Positions 13,201-23,000 of a DNA stretch of 64,000 nt are shown piece after piece. Under the pieces are notes generated by a model, which worked only from the letters and a program-made list of their open reading frames with translations, did no database searches and was not told the DNA's origin. This DNA comes from Chionis minor (Eukaryota > Chordata > Aves > Charadriiformes > Chionididae). A program made the position numbers and the translations under genes. Location: positions 1-64,000 of the forward strand of contig VZSF01000894.1 in the NCBI GenBank assembly GCA_013398295.1. The letters are read 5' to 3'. How positions within the stretch are numbered: the stretch's first letter is position 1; every line of letters starts with the position of its first letter.

Positions 13201-16200
13201 CAAATTTTTGCTCCCAGCAATACCTGTGCACCAGGTTTGCTGTCACCTATGGAATCTCATCACCATCAACTCATTCGTGACCACTCATCACCTCTCCAAG
13301 TACTGCAAAAAGAGAACAGGGTCCTTGACACACAAAAAGCAGGTTTTGTACTTGCTCATGGGTAGCTGCGTTCTTTTGTACTTTCAGAATATGTTGGACT
13401 TCTCACAAGATCTGTTTTGCAAATCCTTCTTTTAAACGGCTTTAAAAAAGTGCAAGTTTGTATTTGTCCTAAAATTATATGAAGTACTGTTGTGGTGGGT
13501 GTTACCAAATGATACTGTTTTCTACTCTTTTCAAGTGCTATTGGCTTTCCCCCACACACAAGCAGAAGCAAGCTTTGCTTTTGGAAAAGCTGTGCTGCTA
13601 GCTTTAAAGTAAGCAAAATGATGCATGAGAGCAGATTAAAAGACAGAAACCTGCATGAGCAGCAGCAGAGTTTGCAGTTGTGTCTGGGGCCCTGGTTAGA
13701 GTCAAGTCTCTTGAATAACTAAGTCTGAAAAGCAAAACAAATGCATATAAACTCACAAAGACACCTTCCCTAACACTGCAGTCCCCATCAAAACTCCTGC
13801 CGATTTGCGAAGAAAACAAAAACAACAGATGTGCTCCTTTTCAAACCCTGCAGCAATACACTAGCCCTTAATCTTTAGGAACTAATTCTACTATTAAATC
13901 AAACATATTAATCCTACTACCATTAATCTATCTCAAAATGTAGATGAAAATCTAGATGAGCATGGACATTAACTGCTTTACTGGCGAACTAATGTGGGAG
14001 TGGTCACTGCTAAACTGCAGCAATGTTCTGCTAAACTTTGGTCTAATAAAATGTAGTATTCCCATAGGAATGGAGTTCCTTGTCCAGCCAAATCACTGAA
14101 CACAGTGAAAAATCCTAACTCTCAAATTCAACAACAGGAAAAACAAAATTACAGCTAAACCACAGACCTAGAACAGAATTCCTCAACAGTAATGTTGTAC
14201 TGCTATTTAAATCATCACTTCCAGACCCAGATAAAGCAGGTGGTGTCCTAGTAGGAATGGCAGTAAAAAAGCCTCCCTGTAAACAGCCTACATAATGTTG
14301 TCAAAAAACCGCTGCCTTCAATACCATAAAGTGGCAAGGGACTTAACTGTATTAATCTGGCCAAGCAGCAAGATAATAATTTTTTACTAATTATTCCCTG
14401 GAAAGGACTTAAGTAACTCACACAGCAACTTTCCCTATAATTATACAACATTGGTCCATAACCTTTATTCTGATGGTAAATGAATTACAAATAAAAAGAT
14501 GCTTATACAATTTGTAGACCAGTAAGCCGCTAAACCAATGCAGTGCAATGCAATTATACCACAGCAACTTTCAATTAGCCAGCCTGAATATTAGACACAG
14601 TTCAGCCATACCTACACGCACCTCAGAACACCCTCATGTTTCTCATGTTTGCAGACCGCTTTGCTCAGCTCCATTCTCCTGCAGAGTGGACTGGTATTGT
14701 TCCCAATATACCTAGTTTTAAAGGAAAGCAGTTGACCTGACATTACACTGCAGCTGGTCCTGGAGCTTTTGTGTGGACATGTCCACTGCAAGACTCCATT
14801 TCTTCTGAAACTCAAAGCACAGAGCCCTACTCAACTCCAAAAGCAATAATTCATATGAAGGAGAAGAAAACTTGTTTGCTTTTATTTGAAGAATGGGGAG
14901 AAAATCTCATTTGCAGAACTATAGCCAATAGTGAACATCACAACTTATTAGTAAACAAATTTTTATGCTTCTGCAAAGTGAGTCGTGTTTTCGGCACTTT
15001 TTGGAAACAAAGAATAACAAGACCCACATCATCTAGACAAATGGTAAATGTCCTTGTTGATCAAGTCCTATCCCATTTATATTCAAAGCAGTATCACTGG
15101 AAGTCTAAGGAATACCATAGCAACATTTGTACAAGATTGCTGAGCTTTTTTGTTCCAAGATTTCTATAGACTGTCCAGCTTCTTTCAAGAAAAACAAAGA
15201 TGAATGTAAATGAATCTAACAACTGAAGGAAAAGGGATTTGACATGTTCCTTGATATCTTCAAGTAAGCCGAGACAGATATAACAAAATTAAAGGACCCT
15301 GAACAATGTCAACGAAGGCTAAATTTTGAGTTCTTATGGTTACAAAATAGTTGTTTTCCTTCCTGGAGTATTCTGACTGCACAAAGCACTATTTGTGTGT
15401 AGAAAACCTCAGTCATGTCAAGTTTACAAATTGGCCAGTGACACTGTATCCTCAAATACCACTACCCCAATCACAAATGAATTCTTAAATTTGTCGCTTA
15501 TTTCCTGCTCCGTGTTGCTCTTCACCTCTCAGTTGAAATCCCGTAAAAGGTGGCTGTGGACTGCCGGTTCACAGACAGGTATTTGCTTGCAAACAGGCAG
15601 CAGAGAAAAAAAATACAACTTAACAGCATGCTGAATGGACAAATTGTACAAAAGCACAAGATAGCTCAGCGGCTCAGAGAATTTAACTGCCTTAAACATC
15701 CTAAGTGAGGACAGTTACCTTGATACAAAGGCATTATACTGAACAATTCAATACCATTCAGCAGTTGTTCTTCTTTAAGAAAAACAAACAACAAAAAACC
15801 ACACTTCCCCCAAAATCAGCTTAATTAATTCATATTAGAGTATTACTTTGAAGCAGAATGGGTCTGAATGCTAAATTTTGTAAAAGCACTAAGTACTTCC
15901 ACACCTGTGTGACATAACATGTTTTTTGAGGAAACAAAATATTTTATAAGGATAGTTCTCTCAATAAAATAATATTCTAGCTGTAGTTTGCTGTCTCTAC
16001 ATTCGGAAAATTTTATCAGTAAAAAACATCTTCAGTGCATGCAAGCAATAAATTTTCAGTTTAGCAGCAAGGACATTACATAGAATTGTTATTTTATTCA
16101 ACACATCACATGCCGCAATTTTGTTAGACACATCTCCAATGAAGGGGAACAGCCAACACATAGAACAGGGAACAGAATTGCTACAAAGGCCTGTTCTCTC

Positions 16201-16454
16201 ACTTAACATTTAACAGTCTCCAACGACTGAACACATGGGGAGCAGGTAGCACATTTCCGCTTGGCAACACCTAAAACTCTTCTGTCAGCAAACCAAACCG
16301 CCTTCAGAGAGATGGAGGAACTGCTGCTAGAAAACTGCCTGTTTCTTCACATGATATACATGACCTTCTTCTAGTTTGCATGGGAATAAAAGACTGCTTC
16401 CAGTGATGACTAATGTTCCCCTAAAAAATAAAAAGATGAAATAGCTCCATGTAA

Positions 16455-17060
16455 GTTGTCATCAAGTTGTCCTGTCTTATTTATTGGGGGGGGGGGGGGG
16501 GGTTGTACATTTTCTTTAATCTTCCTTTTCTCATCAACATACCTGTAGCCCTTATTCTTCGCATCCCTTGCCAAATTCAGCTCCAGATATCCCTTAGCCT
16601 TCCTGATTGCATCCCTACGCATGTGGGCAGCACCCCTATATTCTTCCCAGAATACATGTCCCTGGTTTCACTGCCTGCCCATTTCCTTCTTACACTTTCT
16701 TTTGACCGGGAGGTCCCCACTTAGCCACACTGGTCTCCTGCCTTCCTTGCCGGATTTTTTACACACAGGAATCGAGAGCTCTTGCGCTCTACAAAAAATG
16801 TCCTTAAAGAGCTGCCAGCTCTGTTCAGGTCCTTTATCCCCAAGGGCAGCTTCTCAGGGGGCCCTATCCACTAATTTCTTGAACAACTGCAAGTTTGCTA
16901 TCCTTCAAATTCAGGGTCCTGACTCTATACTTCACCTGGTCCATATCCCTCAAGATGGTGAATTCCACCAGGTCATGATCACTGCAAACCAGGCTGCCAC
17001 CAATCTTGACCTCCAACATGAACATTTCCCAGTCTGCTTCCAAAAGCCTTGCGAGCAGTG
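16455..17060 (-). pseudogene. CR1 LINE ORF2 (pol) fragment, decayed
   Basis: Read on the minus strand, this resembles the part of CR1 ORF2 between the endonuclease and the reverse transcriptase core. Recognisable pieces, in order, are IGGSLVCSDHD (end of the endonuclease domain), VEFTILRD, KNPARKAGDQ, EEYRGAAHMRRDAIRKAKG and YLELNLARDAK. The pieces lie in more than one frame, with at least one frameshift near KNPARKAGDQ and several in-frame stops, so it is dead. Neither the CR1 5' UTR nor the 3' end is attached, so it is an internal fragment. A 17-base G run at 16486-16502 is an expansion inside it and would read as a proline run. The limits are approximate. Confidence 0.87.
16486..16502. repeat. 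G17 homopolymer within the CR1 fragment
   Basis: Seventeen consecutive G on the plus strand (C on the sense strand of the CR1 fragment). It probably grew from a short C-rich seed in the element. Such tracts can form G-quadruplex or i-motif structures and are often misassembled, so the exact length is uncertain. Confidence 0.9.
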
Positions 17061-17216
17061 GTACAATCAGAGCAGCTAGAGAGACTGGAGCAGGGGCAAC
17101 ACTCTTTGCTAAGCAAAAGTGAGGGATGCAATTCTCTTTTCAGAGAAAACAGAGTACATCAAGAGTTGCTTTAGGAAGTCACCCAAACTTCTGCCTGTTT
17201 CAGCAGCCTCCTAAGT

Positions 17217-17262
17217 ATTCACTCCTCAAAGGAGTGAATTCTCCTCCTCAAAGGCTGAGGAG
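17217..17262. repeat. Two adjacent hairpins on a 23-bp duplication
   Basis: The first hairpin has a 9-bp perfect stem (ATTCACTCC with GGAGTGAAT, 17217-17239) around the loop TCAAA. The second has a 7-bp stem (CTCCTCA with TGAGGAG, 17244-17262) around AAGGC. Both contain CCTCAAAGG about 23 bp apart, which suggests duplication followed by divergence. It lies between the CR1 pol fragment and the ERVL remnant. No known role. Confidence 0.65.
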
Positions 17263-17789
17263 TTTTCCCTCTAAAGTAGAATACATCCTCAAGATAATGC
17301 TGTATTTCAGACTCTCACATGTACAGCTGAAATGTTGACATACAAATAATATAAAAATAAGTATCAGAATCTTTACAGAACCACATAGGTTTTGCTTCCA
17401 AATAGATGTTTTAATATGGCTGCTTACCTTCCCCTTCATAGTTTGCTTTCCAAAACCCATGAAATACTGAGTGGCTACATCAGTGTGCCTAGTCCCTTAA
17501 TCCTGAGCTTTAATATCTGCACTTTGGACAGAGCTGCCGAACAAGTCTGTCAAGAACTAAGGCCTGGGCTTCCAGCACTCATCAAACATCTTGTCCACCC
17601 CTCTTTAGCGTCCCATGTTCCTGTTGTCTGGTGCAAGCGTGGAAACACTTCCTATGTAACACTGCGATTTGTAAAGCTGTGTTGGGGTCTGGCCCACGTC
17701 TATCGAGCTGCTGCCCAGCACCCTCAAAGGGGCAAGAAGGTCTCCTGCTCTGAGGCCACACAAATGGGTACTAAGACTAAACCAGAGAC

Positions 17790-18110
17790 TTAACCCTCAA
17801 CTATAATATCTGCTCCTGTAGTCAAGAAGAAACAGTGGAAGCAGAGGTCAGCTCAGGAAGAGGAGCAGGAGAGAGGAAGAATCAGAAGAGGCCACCTATT
17901 CTGCAGCGGGACAGGAGAGGAAAGAGATATAAATCATAAAAGAGGCAAAAACTATCCATGGTCCCTATCCGTGACCAAGCTCTGAGACAGGCAAAAAGAT
18001 TTCACCCATCAACCAGGTGAGCGAATTTCTACCTGGCTGCTGCAATGCTGGGAACGTTAAGAGTGAACTATTTAAAGCTCGGTGGTCCCATGTAACATCA
18101 GGACATCCTG
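17790..18110 (+). pseudogene. Possible ERVL gag-like remnant
   Basis: Upstream of the integrase remnant there are short plus-strand stretches, one containing TWLLQCW near 18031 and one with a charged, glutamate/glutamine/arginine-rich segment near 17815-17900. They look like what I recall of avian ERVL gag, but the match is short and broken by stops. I infer gag mainly from this resemblance and from the position 5' of pol on the same strand. It could instead be unrelated sequence. No 5' LTR is seen before it. Confidence 0.35.
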
Positions 18111-18148
18111 GGACAGACGCAACACACATTTGGGCTCAAGATTGAGGG

Positions 18149-18890
18149 GTGAGCCTAACCCCTGAAGTCACTGCACAGGTTATTTATGAATGTGAAACAC
18201 ACACCATAATTGAGCAAGCCGCACAAGTACAGCCTCTCTGGTGTAAAGGGCAGTGGCTGCAAAATACCAGTAAGAGGGGGCCTCGCAGACCGACTATATC
18301 ACGTTGCCACAAACCCGCCAAGGCAAACATCATCTGCTTACCACAGTAGAAGTAACAACTGCATGGTTGGAAATATACCCTTGTAACCCAAACCACTGCC
18401 TAAAACCCCACCCATCCTGTGCTTTGAAAGCAAGTTCTGTGGCAATACAGCACCCCAGAAAGAATTAAGTCAGACAATGGGACTCACTTCCAAAACCACC
18501 TCATTAACACCTGGGGCAAGGAACATGGCGCTGACTGGGCGTACCACGTTCCCCATCACACACTAGCTGCTGGAAAGACAGAAAGATACAATGAACTGTT
18601 AAAGACCATACTGAGAGGGACGTGTGCTGGGACATATGACCAGCAGGATGCAAATTTAGCAGAAGCCACTTGGCTAGTTAATACCAGAGGATCAGGTAAC
18701 TGACAGGTCCTGACCAAACAAAACGCCTGCATATTGTAAAAGGACATAAAGTCCCTGTAATGCATGTGGGGAACTGTTCTTGGGATTGCTTTTGCTCAAG
18801 GACCCAGTACACTTGGCGGGTAATGCAGGAGGATGAGGAAGCCTACGTGTACCTCAAGGAGATTTAACCTTGAGGAAAATAACCCATGAT
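18149..18890 (+). pseudogene. ERVL-type pol remnant: integrase, frameshifted
   Basis: This is a decayed retroviral integrase region on the plus strand. A histidine/cysteine-containing stretch at about 18185-18250 may be the zinc-binding N-terminus. The catalytic core follows: an Asp codon at 18292-18294 (DYIT context), a second Asp at 18473-18475 (SDNGTH context) and a Glu at 18581-18583 (GKTERYN context). Exactly 35 residues separate the last two. The first Asp is in a different frame from the other two, so there is at least one frameshift, and stops follow near 18703 and beyond. A C-terminal stretch (GIAFAQGP near 18779) sits in yet another arrangement. The core resembles class III (ERVL) elements, which lack env. 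That fits the short 370-bp distance from here to the LTR. It cannot make a protein as it stands. Confidence 0.85.
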
Positions 18891-19428
18891 TTGAGTTGTC
18901 TATTTTAGGAAGTACCACAGCAGGAATCGCCTAAAGCAGCAGGGGAAGAGCCTTGCAAAAGCTGAACAAGTGCAGCAGTGATTTAACCTGAGCTGATTTT
19001 GGTGTCCAGTAACCCAACACAACGCGTCTCCTGTTCAGAGCGACCACCATAACAGACAGAACCCAAGTCATGGACTAAATGAACTCAGTGGACATGTTAT
19101 GGACATTTCACAGGGATGACCTGTCGATTAAGGGAAGATGAATAAATCTTTCTCTGTGTAAATCAAAGGATGGGAAGGGAGCTGGTGGTTAATGAGGATG
19201 TATTGGATAGTGTAGTCCCCAAGCAGGATGTAAATGGTATGGAATAAGCGGTGGAGATTGTACTGGGCCTGGCTAGGATAGAGTTAATTTTCTTCATAGC
19301 AGCTCATACGGTGCTGTGTTTTAGAATTTTGACAAAAGCAGTACTGATAGCACACTAATGCTCTAGCTTTTGCTTAACAGTGTTTTGCACAGCATGAAGG
19401 CATTCTCTGTTTCTCATTCTGCGCCCCG

Positions 19429-19450
19429 CCCCCCCCCCCCCCCCCCCCCC
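19429..19450. repeat. C22 homopolymer within the LTR
   Basis: Twenty-two consecutive C on the plus strand, probably expanded from a short C run in the LTR. Length is likely polymorphic and prone to sequencing error. Confidence 0.9.
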
Positions 19451-19568
19451 AAAGTGAATAGATGGGTGGCTGCACAATAGGCTGGGAGGGCACACAACCA
19501 AACTAACCAAAGACATATTCCATACTATATAACATCAGTATTCCACACCATATATCATCATGCTCAAT

Positions 19569-19574
19569 AATAAA
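19569..19574 (+). terminator. LTR poly(A) signal
   Basis: AATAAA within CTCAATAATAAAAGGG of the LTR, about halfway along it. The position fits the R-region polyadenylation signal of a retroviral LTR. It is in the opposite sense to RAMP3. Confidence 0.6.
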
Positions 19575-20026
19575 AGGGAAAAGAGGGGGGGTTTAGGGAG
19601 GTTAGCCATCTTTTTGCTTGGGAACTGGTTGGGCGTTGGTCTACCCATGAGAAGTGGTGAGTGATTGCCTTTGCATCACTTGTTTTGTTTTGTTTTCTTC
19701 TTTCTCTTTCCACTTATCCTTCACTTTTTAAACAATTTTTTTTATTTGTTTTATCTTGACCCCCCAGTTTTCTTGCTTTTATTCTTCCTTTTCTCCTTCC
19801 CTGCCCCACTAGGGTGGAGGAGGGGAGAAGTGAGCAAGTGGCTGTGTGCTGCTTAGCTTCCCACCAGGGTTAATCCATATCTTTAATATAAATTCTCGCC
19901 TCTGGTTCAAAGTACTATCTGAATTCAGTGCATTTTCTTTATAAAATTGTTTTAAACTTTCCAAAAACAAATATCCACAAGACACCTCATATTTAAAATA
20001 CAGGAACCAGAAAACAGAGGAAAGGC

Positions 20027-20041
20027 AAAAAAAAAAAAAAA
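20027..20041. repeat. A15 homopolymer
   Basis: A run of 15 A on the plus strand, about 150 bp beyond the LTR. It may be simple slippage; nothing upstream identifies it as the tail of a retroposon. Confidence 0.85.
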
Positions 20042-23000
20042 TTAGGTATGGTTCTGAAATTAACAGGGTTAATGTATGACAATTCCAGCCAGATGCACAA
20101 TTAAAGTATGACCTAGGTGAGAACACAATTGGCCAGATAACATACTAGGGAACACCCTGGCCTTACAGATGTGTAATTTCTACCAGACCACCTGTCAAGT
20201 GGCATCAGTTGACTACACTTAGCACAAATTGTTACATACCTACCCCTTACAGTCAAACAAATCACCCTTATGTTTCTGTAAGTGAAATGTAAACTTTAAA
20301 ACTTCTTACTTATGGATCATGTTTCAAACATTTGTCAGGTTGGTAAGCTAGTGAAAATGCTTCATCATCTTGCGCTTCTCATGATGGGAAACAGTATGTT
20401 TCTAGGGCAAGCATTCAAACACATCATATGTTTTTGTGTCACTATACTCATCAGTATTTAAAATTTTACATCTAAAATTTTAATCCTTGTACTAGAACAC
20501 GTGAAGGAAAGCAGGAAGTATTCCAAAATTCAGACCCAAACGATCAGAACATCTTTTGATTTCTAGTAAACACTTCTCAGTGCTGAAAATCACACATGCA
20601 CAATCTCTGCTGCCTCATCTGCTTTTTCTCAATTATAATCAGCTATTTCTCTATCCAATTCATATTACTTCACAATAGATCACAGTAAAAGCAAAACCAG
20701 ACTAAGATCTGGTATATTTTCTTTCCCATCAGCTTTGCCTCTCCCTCAGTCTCATCAAGAAAACCATTAGCATCTTCTAGCACATATCCTCTTCAAAGAC
20801 CCAAGCATGAAGGAGATGAGAGCCCCGAGAAGCTAATAAGACCATCTGGAGATGCATTCCCATTATTTGTTGTCAGGTTAGATTTCAAAGCAAATTTCTG
20901 CATGCTTAGAAACTAGGCTGCCTTTATAGTCAGTGGAGACACTGGAATAATTGTAGGGCATGATGTGTATGATCGCTTTTAAGACACCTTCCTTAATTTT
21001 CCATTGACTAGGAAAAGAGTCCGGGACAACTAGTATATTGGAGAGATGAATCTTACACCTGTTCTGCCTAGCAAAAAAAAAGCATCACAAAAAACCCCAA
21101 ACTAGTTATTAAACTCATATATGCCACTGTCAAGTGATGGAGAAACATGCAACTGATATGCTAGCCTTGGATCTACCTAAGCTCAGCTCCTTCCCAAAAG
21201 TATTACCATCACCATTGCATCACACAATCTTCCCTCCAGTCAAACCAAGGGCAAATGCACTTGGCATATGCGGGTATTCAGGTTAGTCACTAGCATCAGT
21301 CAGCTCCGCCTTCTCCTAAACACATCAGTCGCTTTATTCATTCACCTTGTAAAGTTTGCTAGGAATAACAGCTTATTCACTTTTCTCAAAATGTTTGAAC
21401 TCCACACTAAAACCATTATTCAACCACTGCTTCCCAGCTTCAGTCCAATCCTCCAGCCCCCGGGGAGGAGCCAGAGGCAGGAGGGAGGAGCCAGTCCCCA
21501 GCCCAGAGCTGCTCTGAGCTGGTCACTCCCAGCACACTCGGCATCATCTCAGCAGCTCAAGGCTTTTCTTTCCATCTAGATGAACCAAGCTGGCACGCAA
21601 GCTGAGAAAACGTGGCTCTAATCCAGATCAGTACTACACAGCTGGGCCTCCAGACAGCTATTCCAAACAGGCACCGGTGACCAGTCATTTTTCTAACCAG
21701 CAGACAAAAACTTCCAGGGAAAGAAATATCAGAAGAGCCTTCCTCACATCTACAAACAGCTGCTTAGGATTCCATTTTTAAAAGGATATTAAAGTGTCAT
21801 CTGCTGAGTGTAAGCTGTTACTAGATTCCACTCAGCCCAAAGTAGCACAAGCCTTTTATAACACCACAGTATCATTTCTTAAAGTGGAAACAGGGGAGAA
21901 AAATATCTGATGATATTCAGCTGTGAAACAAGAAACCATGGGTCAACCAGGCTTGCACTTTGAGAAACACCCACTGCAGGATGTGCACAGAGAGAAACGT
22001 AAATAAAATAAAGAAACAATTCGTCTGCTTCGAAGTTGAACTTTCCATCATAATTTCCATACCCCTCCTTACTTCATTTTTTATGAGCAGGCCAAGAATG
22101 TAGATTTTTTCCGATTATGGAAATTTGGTTTATAAACACTGATAAAATTCCTATAATTACAAAATCCACCTGCTTTGGGAAGACAGTGGCTTTCTGTTCA
22201 GAAAAAGAGAAAAAGAGTTCTTTTCTGTTCCAAGCAGAACACAAATAATGGAAGTCAAAAATCAGGCAAGTAATTACAGACCTTAAACGTCAACTTCTAG
22301 TTAATGAACAAGCGATTTTTGCAGTTTTGAATAATAAACATATTCTTTAATATTGCAGTCTGTCCACAGACAGTTCATGAACGAGACCAAAATTGATGAA
22401 AAATCAAACACAGAATCAGAGGAACAGTAACAATATTAGAGAAGAATTTAAGGTATAGCATAAAGATCTGATAGGGGAAGCACCATGTATAGAAGAGTCC
22501 TGCTTAACTACTATTCAAGTAAATAATTATGTTTTAACGTGACTTCGACGGTACAGTCCATACACCATTGAATGCAGACCTTTCTTTCCTTTCTTCCTCG
22601 TGGAGATAAAGACACATGCCCTCTCCTTCAGTAACTTCTTGTGCTTTGTGGCTTCCTGAGTCTGTTCTGACACCTCATACAGACAATAGAAGCAACTGGT
22701 GGACCTGAAGAGCCCTACTCCTTCTTCACAACTGTTTACGGAAGACTTGCAACACTCCGTAGAGTTGCTTAAGGACAAGTCAGCACCCTCCTAAGCAGGT
22801 GCAAAAAATACTATGGCAGGAGATTTTGGATAACATTCAGTAAGACTGGCTGCAGATCACAAGCAAGGGGACCCAGCATCTTGCGGGTGTCACCTGAGAG
22901 AGGCAGATGGTTCTCAGCTCCTGGCTCTGCTGACTTTACACACCTTCTTCTTGGGTCCTGCTAAGCTCTACCTTAATTTGAGAAAGAGCAGTGTAATATG

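Larger units (their letters stand above)
3247..16454 (-). other. RAMP3: RAMP3 intron 2, 3' part
   Basis: This is the first 13 kb of the 29.5-kb intron counted from exon 3. It is A+T-rich with many short homopolymers. Apart from one CR1 tail (3654) and a CAAAA-type simple repeat (7191) I recognise nothing in it. No open frame here combines splice sites with a familiar protein sequence. Conserved enhancers could be present but cannot be seen without alignment. Confidence 0.7.
17790..19881 (+). mobile_element. Truncated ERVL-like provirus with 3' LTR
   Basis: An old endogenous retrovirus on the plus strand, opposite to RAMP3. From 5' to 3' it has a possible gag remnant, integrase with frameshifts and stops, about 370 bp of non-coding sequence, and one LTR. 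The expected protease, reverse transcriptase and RNase H (normally about 2 kb or more between gag and integrase) are missing, and no 5' LTR was found. There is no sign of env, as expected for class III. The 5' limit is uncertain. It is non-functional and lies inside RAMP3 intron 2. Confidence 0.75.
19259..19881 (+). mobile_element. ERVL-like 3' LTR, about 620 bp
   Basis: It begins TGTACTGGGCCTGGCTAGGA, directly after purine-rich sequence (GGAATAAGCGGTGGAGA) that could be the polypurine tract. It ends near CCACCAGGGTTAATCCATATC, a diverged form of the usual avian ERVL LTR end. Typical inner blocks are TTAATTTTCTTCATAGCAGC, a TATTCCATACTATATAA-like block, CTCAATAATAAAAG and a pyrimidine-rich 3' third. 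A poly(C) tract interrupts it at 19429-19450. The 3' boundary is approximate because the end is mutated. Confidence 0.85.

Noticed and set aside
16621..17079. Plus-strand frame of 152 codons
   Set aside because: It is the antisense shadow of the minus-strand CR1 pol fragment.
17629..17646. TGGTGCAAGCGTGG considered as a retroviral primer-binding site
   Set aside because: Only the first bases fit a tRNA 3' end and there is no LTR end beside it.
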